DNA from: an uncultured Clostridia bacterium
GTDB taxonomy: Bacteria > Bacillota > Clostridia > Oscillospirales > CAG-382
Length of the DNA: 22,131 nucleotides
Direction of reading: 5' to 3'
Assembly: GCA_947627335.1 (NCBI GenBank)
Contig: CANQVQ010000016.1
Location: 1-22,131, forward strand
Each line of letters starts with the position of its first letter. The stretch's first letter is position 1. The notes under the pieces are model-generated. The model ran no database searches and was not told where the DNA came from. It worked only from the letters and a program-made list of their open reading frames with translations. The translations under genes and the position numbers were made by a program. Shown here one piece after another: positions 8,501 to 15,347 of the stretch.

Positions 8501-9631
8501 TTACCGCCGTCGGACGAATTCCCGCGCTTCCGCGTCGGCGTCGAAGACGTCCGAAAGCGTCGGGGACGGGCGAAAATGCGTCGTTTCCGCCGCCAGCATG
8601 ACCAGATCGAACAGCTCCGTATAGCGGATCTCCCCGCGCAGGAAGCGTCCGACCGCTTCCTCGTTCGCGCCGTTCATCGCGGCGGGCAGGCTGCCGCCCC
8701 TGACGGCGGCGTCCCGCGCAAATGCGAGCAGCGGGAAGGTTTCGGTGTCCGGGCGGGCGAAATGCAGTTCCCCGACGGCGAACAGGTCCAGTTCCGCCGC
8801 AGAACAGGGCAGACGCTCCGGGTAGGTCAGCGCGTACTGGATGCACAGCCGCATATCCGGCGTTCCCAACTGGGCGATCACCGCGTTGTCCGAAAACTGC
8901 ACCAGCGAATGCACGACGCTCTCCCGCTGGACGACCACCTCGACCTGCTCCGGGCGCACGCCGAACAGATGCACCGCCTCGATCAGCTCCAGCCCCTTGT
9001 TCATCAGCGTCGAGCTGTCCACCGTGATCTTCGCGCCCATCCGCCAGTTCGGGTGCCGCAGGGCGTCCTCCGGGCGGACGGTTTCGAGGAATTGCCGGTT
9101 TTTGCCGTAAAACGGTCCGCCGGACCCGGTCAGCAGGATCTTTTTCGGCGTCCCGCCGCCCTGCAGGCATTGGAAGATCGCCGAATGCTCGCTGTCCACC
9201 GGCAGGATGCGGACCCGCTTTTCCCGCGCACGGGACATGACGAGTTCCCCGCCCGCGACCAGCGTCTCCTTGTTCGCCAGCGCGACGTCCTTGCCCGCAT
9301 CGATCGCCGAAAGCGTCGGTCGAAGCCCGAAGATGCCGGTCAGGGCGTTGAGCACGACCGGGGATGGATCCTCCGCCGCGAGGGCGGAAAGTTCGGTTTC
9401 GCCGGTGACGACGCGCACGTCGGTGTCGGCAAGACGGGTTTTCAGGGACGCGTAGCGGCTTTCGTCGATGTAGACGGTTTGCGGGCGAAATTCCCGGCAC
9501 TGTTTTTCCAGTTCCGCGTCCCGCTTTCCGGCGGCGAGCGCCGTGACCCGAAGCCCCAGCGTCCGCGCCACGTCCAGCGCCTGCGTCCCGATCGAGCCGG
9601 TCGAGCCGAGGATACAAACCGAATCCGTCAT
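8501..9631 (-). CDS. dxr: 1-deoxy-D-xylulose 5-phosphate reductoisomerase
   Basis: Converts DXP to methylerythritol 4-phosphate with NADPH and a divalent metal, the committed step of the non-mevalonate isoprenoid pathway. The 376 residues match the family. Motifs in order: NADPH-binding GSTGSIG (9-15), ALANKETLV (118-126), metal ligands D146 and E148 (PVDSEHSA), SGGPF (170-174), HPNW (193-196), DSSTLMNKGLE (205-215) with the third metal ligand E215, QLGTPDM (254-260) and NGANEEAV (320-327). I chose ATG 9631; an upstream in-frame TTG at 9649 overlaps the GGAGGG ribosome site that serves ATG 9631. Only one base separates it from the cdsA stop. It is also called ispC. Confidence 0.97.
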   Translation of the reverse strand: MTDSVCILGSTGSIGTQALDVARTLGLRVTALAAGKRDAELEKQCREFRPQTVYIDESRYASLKTRLADTDVRVVTGETELSALAAEDPSPVVLNALTGIFGLRPTLSAIDAGKDVALANKETLVAGGELVMSRAREKRVRILPVDSEHSAIFQCLQGGGTPKKILLTGSGGPFYGKNRQFLETVRPEDALRHPNWRMGAKITVDSSTLMNKGLELIEAVHLFGVRPEQVEVVVQRESVVHSLVQFSDNAVIAQLGTPDMRLCIQYALTYPERLPCSAAELDLFAVGELHFARPDTETFPLLAFARDAAVRGGSLPAAMNGANEEAVGRFLRGEIRYTELFDLVMLAAETTHFRPSPTLSDVFDADAEAREFVRRR

Positions 9632-9632
9632 C

Positions 9633-10544
9633 TCACAGCAGCCCTCCAAACGGCGCCCAGATCACCAGCGCCCACAGGACCAGCGCGACCGGGATCGTGC
9701 TGTCGAACCGATCCAGGACCCCGCCGTGCCCCGGGAACAGGAAGCCGTAATCCTTCACGCCGAAATGCCGCTTGAGCAGCGAGGCGAACAGGTCGCCGAA
9801 AATCGAAACCACCGCCAACAGCATCGCCCCGCAGAAAACGACGAGCAGGGAAAGCGGGGAATCCCACCCCCGGACGCAGCCGTAGACGACCAGCGCGACC
9901 GCCCCGGTGCCGACCACGCCGCCGATCGCCCCTTCGACCGTCTTTTTCGGCGAAATTTCCGGGCAGAGCTTGCGTTTTCCGAGGAAATACCCGGTGAAAT
10001 ACGCGAGCGTGTCCGCGACCCACGGGATGCACAGCGCGACCCAAAGAAGCGGTCTTGCATACAGCGGCGAGGTCTCTTCACTGCACGTCAGCCGGCAGAG
10101 CGCCCAGAATCCGAGCGCGACGTACGCCGTCATGCCGAGCTGCGTCAGCAGACGGTCGACCGGCAGTTTCCGATGCCGAACCACCGCAAAGACCAGATAG
10201 GTCAGCGCCAGCGCCGCGACGCACCCCATCGTCACGCCTTTGGAAAGCCCCAACAGGAACAGCCCGGTATCGCCCCCCGACATGATCTCGCTGGCGCGCA
10301 TCCAGCTGCCGGAACGGAGCCAGCCTTCATAGAGGTTCGGCGCGAGGATCCCGCCGACGCAGAACAGCATCGTCAGCGCCGTCAGCGCCCATTCCCGGCG
10401 CAGACCGACGCACCCGGCGATCTCGTACACCGCGACCGCCGCCAGCAGCGCGAATACCCCCTGCACCGCCCAGTACGGCGCGAACAGCAGGATCGGCACC
10501 AGCACCGCCAGCGCGACGACCGCCGTCAAAATTCGTTTCAGCAT
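9633..10544 (-). CDS. cdsA: Phosphatidate cytidylyltransferase (CDP-diacylglycerol synthase)
   Basis: An integral membrane enzyme that makes CDP-diacylglycerol from phosphatidic acid and CTP, the branch point for acidic phospholipids. The 303 residues contain about eight hydrophobic helices, beginning with LTAVVALAVLVPILLF at 7-22. The family signature fills 247-282: SIFGDLFASLLKR followed by KDYG, PGHGG and LDRFDS, with the metal-binding aspartates intact. SPKKTVEGAIGG at 198-209 is the other conserved patch. ATG 10544 is preferred to the in-frame TTG at 10550, because AAGGAGG sits only 2 nt before the TTG but 8 nt before the ATG. It follows uppS after 17 nt and precedes dxr by 1 nt, in the standard Firmicutes order. 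Confidence 0.96.
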   Translation of the reverse strand: MLKRILTAVVALAVLVPILLFAPYWAVQGVFALLAAVAVYEIAGCVGLRREWALTALTMLFCVGGILAPNLYEGWLRSGSWMRASEIMSGGDTGLFLLGLSKGVTMGCVAALALTYLVFAVVRHRKLPVDRLLTQLGMTAYVALGFWALCRLTCSEETSPLYARPLLWVALCIPWVADTLAYFTGYFLGKRKLCPEISPKKTVEGAIGGVVGTGAVALVVYGCVRGWDSPLSLLVVFCGAMLLAVVSIFGDLFASLLKRHFGVKDYGFLFPGHGGVLDRFDSTIPVALVLWALVIWAPFGGLL

Positions 10545-10561
10545 CGGCAACGCCTCCTTTT

Positions 10562-11263
10562 TTACGCGCCCCCGAACCGTCGGGAGCGGTTCTCGTAGGC
10601 GTGGAGCGCTTTATAGAGTTCTTTGGGCTTGAAGTCCGGCCAGCAGACGTCGGTAAAATAGTATTCCGCGTAGGCGGACTGCCAGAGCAGGAAGTTGGAA
10701 ATGCGGTACTCCCCGCTCGTGCGAATGACCAGGTCCGGGTCGGGAAGCCCCGCCGTGTAGAGGTGTTTTTCGACGTCCTCCGCCGTGACCGGCGCCTTCG
10801 CGCCCTCCGCGAGCAGCGCATTGAACGCCCGAACCAACTCCTGCCGTCCGCCGTAGGACAGGCAGACCGAAAGCAGCATCCCGGTGTTTTCCGAAAGCTC
10901 CCGCTCGCAGGCGAGCAGGTCCGTCCGCTCCTTCTCCGGGAACCGTTCCAGCTCCCCGAGCAGGGAAAGGCGGATATTCTTGCGGTGCATATCCGGCAGG
11001 AACCGCTTGATGCCCTGCCCCATCAGCCGCAGGAGCTCCCGCACCTCCGACGCGTCCCGCTTCCAGTTCTCCGTCGAAAAGGCGTAAACGGTCAGGTAGG
11101 GGATCTTCAGGTCGCTGCAGGCGCCCACCATCTCCGCGAACGTGTCCACCCCTACCTTATGTCCCGCCGTACGGGGAAGCAGCCGTTTCTTCGCCCAGCG
11201 GCCGTTGCCGTCCATGATGACGGCGAGATGCGTCGGCAGCCGGGCAAACCGCTCCTCCGCCAT
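10562..11263 (-). CDS. uppS: Isoprenyl transferase (undecaprenyl diphosphate synthase)
   Basis: Adds isopentenyl units in cis to farnesyl diphosphate to make the C55 carrier lipid for peptidoglycan and other wall polymers. The 233 residues show the cis-prenyltransferase motifs: MDGNGRWA at 17-24 with catalytic D18, LTVYAFSTENW (57-67), LSYGGRQE (135-142), DLVIRTSGEYRISNFLLWQ (177-195; the pyrophosphate-binding arginines are present) and EYYFTDVCWPDF (200-211). ATG 11263 shares one base with the frr stop (TGATG); no strong ribosome site is visible, so translation probably depends on termination of frr. Its substrate comes from the pathway that includes Dxr and IspG in the same operon. Confidence 0.97.
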   Translation of the reverse strand: MAEERFARLPTHLAVIMDGNGRWAKKRLLPRTAGHKVGVDTFAEMVGACSDLKIPYLTVYAFSTENWKRDASEVRELLRLMGQGIKRFLPDMHRKNIRLSLLGELERFPEKERTDLLACERELSENTGMLLSVCLSYGGRQELVRAFNALLAEGAKAPVTAEDVEKHLYTAGLPDPDLVIRTSGEYRISNFLLWQSAYAEYYFTDVCWPDFKPKELYKALHAYENRSRRFGGA

Positions 11264-11817
11264 CAGAGTTCCATGATCTCCTTTTCCTTCTTTGCGACCT
11301 TTTCATCCACCAGCTTGCAGTAGCGGTCGGTCAGGTCCTGCACCGCCTTCTCCGCCGAACGCTGGTCGTCCTCGGTCAGGATGCCGTCCTTCTTCTGCTT
11401 CTTGATGTCGTCGTTCGCTTCACGGCGCACGTTGCGGACGGCGACCTTCGCCTCTTCGCCCAGCTTGGAGGCTTTTTTCGTCAGGTCGCGGCGGTGCTCC
11501 TCGGTCAGCGGCGGGAACGGCAGGCGAATGACCTTGCCGTCGTTCTGCGGCATGATGCCGAGGTCGCTCGCGGCGATCGCCTTTTCGATCTCCTTGAGCA
11601 TACCGCTTTCCCACGGCTGAATGATCAGCGTACGCGGATCCGGCGATTTGACCGTGGCGACCCCTTCGATCGCGGTCGGAACGCCGTAGTAGGGGACGGT
11701 GATCTGGTCCAGCACGCGCACGGACGCACGACCGACGCGAATGGAGTCGAATTCGCGCTCCAGCACCTCCAGCGTTTTCTGCATTTTTGTTTCGTGAGCA
11801 CGGGTGTCGAATTTCAT
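11263..11817 (-). CDS. frr: Ribosome recycling factor
   Basis: Splits post-termination 70S ribosomes together with EF-G. The 184 residues match the family length (about 185). Typical patches: EREFDSIRVGRASVRVLDQITVPYYG (24-49), IIQPWE (70-75), AIAASDLGIMPQNDG (85-99), IRLPFPPLTEEHRRDL (102-117), and a charged C-terminal three-helix region ending in KEKEIMEL. An upstream in-frame extension exists, but ATG 11817 has the AGGAAG ribosome site 7 nt before it and gives the normal N-terminus. It lies 37 nt after pyrH and overlaps uppS by one base. Confidence 0.97.
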   Translation of the reverse strand: MKFDTRAHETKMQKTLEVLEREFDSIRVGRASVRVLDQITVPYYGVPTAIEGVATVKSPDPRTLIIQPWESGMLKEIEKAIAASDLGIMPQNDGKVIRLPFPPLTEEHRRDLTKKASKLGEEAKVAVRNVRREANDDIKKQKKDGILTEDDQRSAEKAVQDLTDRYCKLVDEKVAKKEKEIMEL

Positions 11818-11854
11818 TTGCGTACTTCCTTTCCTTAAATATATGATTGGTTTT

Positions 11855-12595
11855 TTACGGTTGAATGAGCGTGCCGACCGGCTCGCCCAGCACGGCACGG
11901 GTGATGTTCGCCGGATCGGAAAGCCCGAACACCAGCGCGGGGATCCCGTTTTCCCGCCCGATGGCGGAAGCGGTCAGGTCGATCGCCTTCAGCCCCTTCG
12001 AGAGCATCTCGCCGTAGGTCAGTTTCTCGTACTTTTTCGCGTTCGGATCGACCGCAGGGTCGCTGTCGTAGACCCCGTCGACGTGCTTTGCGGAGAGCAG
12101 GACGTCGCATTGCAGTTCCGCGGCGCGAAGCATCATGCCGGTGTCCGTCGAGAAGAACGGATACCCGACCCCGCAGGGGATCAGCACGACCTTGCCCTGC
12201 TCGAGGTATTCGCGGGCGCGGTACTGCGCGTACGGTTCGCAGACCTGCTGGATCTCGAACGCGCTCATGACCCGTGCGTCCGCCCCCGCACGAATGAGAT
12301 AATCCTGCATGGCGAGGGAATTGATGACCGTCGCGAGCATTCCCATGTGGTCCCCGCGCACGCGGTCGATCGAAAGTCCGCCCTGCCGTGCGCCCCGCCA
12401 GATATTGCCCGCCCCGATGACGATGCCGATCTGCACCCCCATCGACGCGCACTTCGCCACTTCGCCGGATACGGCGCGCAGGACCCCGTCGTCCAGGATG
12501 CGCCCGCTCCTGCCCTCGCCCTCTCCGGCGAGCGCTTCCCCGGACAGCTTCAGCAGGACGCGCCTGTATTTCGGCTTTGCTACCGCTGTTTCCAT
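11855..12595 (-). CDS. pyrH: UMP kinase
   Basis: Phosphorylates UMP to UDP with ATP; a hexamer of the amino acid kinase fold in bacteria, usually inhibited by UTP. The 246 residues contain LLKLSGEAL (14-22), GAGNIWRG (61-68), GDHMGMLATVINSLAMQD (81-98), GYPFFSTDT (144-152) and LLSAKHVDGVYDSDP (166-180). ATG 12595 gives the usual N-terminus. An in-frame ATG at 12607 abuts the GAAAGGA site with no spacing and is unlikely, although the 12-nt spacing to 12595 is a little long. It is the first gene after a strong promoter and a roughly 190-nt structured leader. In most Firmicutes rpsB and tsf come directly before pyrH; here they do not. Confidence 0.96.
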   Translation of the reverse strand: METAVAKPKYRRVLLKLSGEALAGEGEGRSGRILDDGVLRAVSGEVAKCASMGVQIGIVIGAGNIWRGARQGGLSIDRVRGDHMGMLATVINSLAMQDYLIRAGADARVMSAFEIQQVCEPYAQYRAREYLEQGKVVLIPCGVGYPFFSTDTGMMLRAAELQCDVLLSAKHVDGVYDSDPAVDPNAKKYEKLTYGEMLSKGLKAIDLTASAIGRENGIPALVFGLSDPANITRAVLGEPVGTLIQP

Positions 12596-12624
12596 GTGTA
12601 TGATCATTCCTTTCTATGGATTCG

Positions 12625-12713
12625 GGAAGTTTTGTGCGGTTCCGACGAGAGTCGGAATCTCTCGGCAAAGCCGAGAGCAGATGTCGCTCCGACTTCTGTG
12701 TCACAAAACCTCC
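12625..12713 (-). other. Four-way-junction (cloverleaf-like) inverted-repeat element in the pyrH leader
   Basis: Read on the minus strand, this stretch folds almost completely. A closing helix of 12 pairs joins 12702-12713 to 12625-12636 with a single G-T(U) wobble. Inside are three hairpins in a row: 12678-12698 (4+4 pairs around an A-A mismatch, 3-nt loop), 12659-12677 (8 perfect pairs, UUU loop) and 12641-12656 (6 perfect pairs, 4-nt loop). The one imperfect pair of the closing helix is G-U on the minus strand but A-C on the plus strand, which favours function as RNA of the pyrH transcript. It has no tRNA features such as a T-loop. It may be a regulatory leader, or a copy of an interspersed repeat; the window holds only one copy, so I cannot decide. 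Confidence 0.7.
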
Positions 12714-12741
12714 GTCTGAAAAACGAACCGTTTTTCAGACG
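12713..12741 (-). repeat. Perfect 13-bp inverted repeat (hairpin) in the pyrH leader
   Basis: Positions 12713-12725 and 12729-12741 are perfectly complementary around a 3-nt loop, with a five-A/five-T run in the middle of each arm. It abuts the cloverleaf element, sharing base 12713. No T-tract follows on either strand, so it is not a usual rho-independent terminator. It lies about 40 nt downstream of the predicted pyrH transcription start and would form early in the transcript. It may be part of the same unit as the cloverleaf, or a protein-binding palindrome. Confidence 0.75.
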
Positions 12742-12789
12742 TATCCCCCCGTTCCGTTCGATTTTCGTTTTTTCGGTTCCGATCAAATC

Positions 12790-12818
12790 ATTATAGCAAA
12801 AATCCGTCCCGAACGCAA
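12790..12818 (-). promoter_or_regulatory. Sigma-A-type promoter for the pyrH-polC operon
   Basis: On the minus strand, TTGCGT (12818-12813) and a perfect TATAAT (12795-12790) are separated by exactly 17 nt, with TG one base before the -10 box (extended -10). Transcription would start near 12783, giving a leader of about 190 nt before pyrH. It lies just after the DUF2344 stop with no clear terminator between, so it probably adds to read-through from the uvrB side. Confidence 0.85.
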
Positions 12819-12858
12819 CTGTTTTTTCGGTTTCCGCGAAAATTTTCTTTTTCTTCGC

Positions 12859-13473
12859 TCAGAAAAGCAGTTCCGTGCGCAGGATCCGCGTTTCCGCCAC
12901 GCGTTCGCCGAGGAAGGAAACCAGGAAGGACGGATTGAGGTACGCGTCCCCGCAGGGCAGGGTGCAGCGGAGTTTCACGCCGCCTTCGACGGCGGAAAAC
13001 CGCTTTTCCCGGATCAGCGGGGAGATGTCCACGGTGGTTTCCTTAGTCTTGGTCTTTTTCAGGACCGGCATTTCCCCCTCGAACAGGGCGGAAAGTTCCT
13101 CCGGCGAAAGCGCCGTGCGGAAGGTCAATTCATACCTCGCCGCCTTGCAGACCGGCAGTTTCCGGTCGGAATAGGTCACGTTCGTGAAATGCAGACCCTC
13201 CGGCTCGACCGCCCGCAGTGCCGCGAGCGTTCCCGCCTCGTCCGGGCAGTCCGCGCCTTCGTCCAGACGGAATTCCGCCACCTCGCACAAACTCTCCTGA
13301 AACAGCGAGAGCGGCTGGGCAAAGGTCAGCTTCGGGTGCGGATTGAACCCCTCCGAAAAGCGGATCGGCAGCCCCGAACGGAGCAGCAGGCGGGTCATCG
13401 CCCGGTTCAGGTCGAGGTGGGAGATGTACTTGAGGTTCCCGGTCTTTGCGAACGTCGCGAACACATAGATCAT
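12859..13473 (-). CDS. DUF2344 (TIGR03936 family) radical SAM-linked protein
   Basis: A 204-residue protein of the family that occurs next to, or fused to, TIGR03960-type radical SAM proteins in Clostridia and relatives. The N-terminus has the recognisable FAKTGNLKYISHLDLNRAM (8-26), followed by SGLPIRFSEGFNPHPKLTFAQPL (33-55). The rest is a less conserved alpha/beta region ending in TRILRTELLF. No catalytic motif or membrane segment is visible, and the biochemical role of the family is not known to me. ATG 13473 overlaps the stop of the upstream radical SAM gene in an ATGA arrangement, which fits two products acting together. The open frame continues far upstream to 13905, but that part lies antiphase within the radical SAM gene and is not coding. 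Confidence 0.9.
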   Translation of the reverse strand: MIYVFATFAKTGNLKYISHLDLNRAMTRLLLRSGLPIRFSEGFNPHPKLTFAQPLSLFQESLCEVAEFRLDEGADCPDEAGTLAALRAVEPEGLHFTNVTYSDRKLPVCKAARYELTFRTALSPEELSALFEGEMPVLKKTKTKETTVDISPLIREKRFSAVEGGVKLRCTLPCGDAYLNPSFLVSFLGERVAETRILRTELLF

Positions 13474-15347
13474 GCCTTTTCCGTCCTTTCCGCCTGTTCT
13501 TCCCGCCATTCGTCGCAGGAACACTTCTCCCTGCAGAGCGCAGACGCCCCGCAGCCGGCACATTTCGTGCGGCAGTCCGGCGTGGTCTGCGCCGCCTGCG
13601 CTTTGCGCCGTTCCGACAGCAGAAACTTCTTGGACACGCCGATGTCGAGGAAATCCCACGGCAGCAGCTCGTCCTCGCCGAACCTGCGGTTCGCGTAGAA
13701 GGACGGGTCGATGCCGAGGTCGTCGAAAATTGCCATCCAGCGGTCGTAATCGAAGAACTCGTCCCACGCGTCGAATCGCTGCCCCCGACGGACCGCCTCG
13801 GCGAGCGCACGTCCCAACCGCCGGTCCCCGCGTGCGAAGATCGCCTCCAGCCGCGACACCCGTGCGTCGTGGTACTTGTAATCGATCTTTCGCGAACGGA
13901 TGCAATCCCTTAACAGCTTTTGCCGCCGTTCAAGCTCGTCCGGCGCCGTCTGCCCCTCCCATTGGAACGGGGTGAACGGTTTCGGCACGAAGCAGGACAC
14001 GCTGACCGTCACGTTCACCGACCGCCCCGGGCGCTTCTGCGCATAGAACAGATCGACGATGCGCTGCGCGAGGGCCGCGATGCCGGCGACGTCCTCGTCC
14101 GTTTCGGTCGGCAGACCGTTCATGAAGTACAGCTTGAGGCTGTTGCGTCCGCCGTCGAACGCCTTGCCGCAGGCGGTCAGGATCTCCTCCTCCGTGATGT
14201 TCTTATTGATGACGTCCCGCAGCCGCTGCGTTCCCGCTTCGGGGGCGAAGGTCAGCCCGCTCTTGCGGACGGACATCACCTTCTCCATCAGCTCCTCGTA
14301 GAACGCGTCGATGCGCTGGGACGGCAGCGACAGGCTCACCCGCTGCTGTTCCGTCCACCGCAGCAGGCGGTCGATAAGTTCCGGCAGGCGGGGGTAGTCG
14401 CTGATGCTCAGGGACGTCAGGGAAAGCTCGGAATACCCGGTGTTCCGTACGGACGCGGCGGCGCAGGCGTCCAGCGTTTCGGGGGATTTGTCCCGGTACG
14501 GGCGGTACACCATGCCCGCCTGACAGAACCGGCACCCCCGCACGCACCCGCGATTGACCTCCAGCACCACGCGGTCATGCACGACCTCGAGGTACGGCAC
14601 CGGCGACGCGACCGGGAAGTACACGTCGTCCAGCTTTTCGATGATGCGCTTGCGAACGGTCGCCGGGACCCCCTCGCGGTTCGGGCGGAAGCTCTCGAGC
14701 GTCCCGTCCGGGCGGTAGGTCACGTCGTACAGCGACGGCACATAGAACCCTTCCAGCTGCGAAACGCGGTAGAGCAGTTCCTTTTTCGGGACGCCCTCCT
14801 TACGGCAGGTCCGAAGCAGTTCCGCCAATTCCGGCAGGGCTTCCTCCCCCTCGCCGATGGAGAACACGTCCACGAAGTCCGCCAGCGGTTCCGGGTTATA
14901 GGCGCAGGGACCGCCCGCGACGATAAGCGGATATTCCGCTCCGCGCTCGGACGAAAGCAGGGGGATCCCCGCCAGGTCGAGCATATTCAGCACGTTGGTA
15001 TAGCAAAGCTCGTACTGCAGCGTGAACAGCACCGCGTCGAACCACCCGAGCGGGTCGCCGGACTCCAGCGCGTAGAGCGGCAGACCGTGCGAACGCAGCT
15101 GCGCCTCCATATCCGGCCACGGGGCGTAGCAGCGCTCGCAGAACACCCCGTCCATGCGGTTGAAACACCCGACGAGGATGCGCATCCCGAGGTTGGACAT
15201 CCCGATCTCGTAGCTGTCCGGGAAGCAGAAGCACAGCCGCAGATCGACCTCCGACGGGTCCTTCCATTCGCTGTTCAGCTCCCCGCCGGTGTACCGCCCC
15301 GGCTTTTCCACGTTTTCCAGCAGGCTTGCGTATCGATCATTCCTCAC
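13470..15347 (-). CDS. B12-binding-like radical SAM protein (TIGR03960 family)
   Basis: A 625-residue radical SAM protein. Residues 30-200 resemble the cobalamin-binding-like N-terminal domain of the family (FPDSYEIGMSNLGMRIL at 42-58, IVAGGPCAYNPEPLADFVD at 142-160, GEGEEALPEL at 165-174). The radical SAM core starts at about 255, with the [4Fe-4S] cysteines C268, C272 and C275 (GCVRGCRFC) and later SLPSQRID (340-347) and GLTFAPEAGTQRLRDVINKN (364-383). A C-terminal tail has seven cysteines between 592 and 611, possibly a second metal site. Its substrate is unknown. The start is GTG 15347: GGAGGAG lies 7 nt upstream inside uvrA, and the gene overlaps the uvrA end by 11 nt. It is paired downstream with the DUF2344 gene, as is usual for this family. 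Confidence 0.92.
   Translation of the reverse strand: MRNDRYASLLENVEKPGRYTGGELNSEWKDPSEVDLRLCFCFPDSYEIGMSNLGMRILVGCFNRMDGVFCERCYAPWPDMEAQLRSHGLPLYALESGDPLGWFDAVLFTLQYELCYTNVLNMLDLAGIPLLSSERGAEYPLIVAGGPCAYNPEPLADFVDVFSIGEGEEALPELAELLRTCRKEGVPKKELLYRVSQLEGFYVPSLYDVTYRPDGTLESFRPNREGVPATVRKRIIEKLDDVYFPVASPVPYLEVVHDRVVLEVNRGCVRGCRFCQAGMVYRPYRDKSPETLDACAAASVRNTGYSELSLTSLSISDYPRLPELIDRLLRWTEQQRVSLSLPSQRIDAFYEELMEKVMSVRKSGLTFAPEAGTQRLRDVINKNITEEEILTACGKAFDGGRNSLKLYFMNGLPTETDEDVAGIAALAQRIVDLFYAQKRPGRSVNVTVSVSCFVPKPFTPFQWEGQTAPDELERRQKLLRDCIRSRKIDYKYHDARVSRLEAIFARGDRRLGRALAEAVRRGQRFDAWDEFFDYDRWMAIFDDLGIDPSFYANRRFGEDELLPWDFLDIGVSKKFLLSERRKAQAAQTTPDCRTKCAGCGASALCREKCSCDEWREEQAERTEKA

Noticed and set aside
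12625..12713. tRNA or tmRNA reading of the cloverleaf element
   Set aside because: There is no T-loop consensus, no plausible anticodon arm of 5 pairs with a 7-nt loop, and the closing helix is 12 pairs long rather than 7.
12713..12741. Rho-independent terminator reading of the 13-bp hairpin
   Set aside because: No T-tract follows on either strand, and it lies downstream of the pyrH promoter, where full termination would silence the operon.
12604..12786. 60-codon minus-strand open frame in the pyrH leader
   Set aside because: Its ATG would lie at the predicted transcription start with no ribosome site, and its codons run through the hairpins. A leader peptide is not supported.
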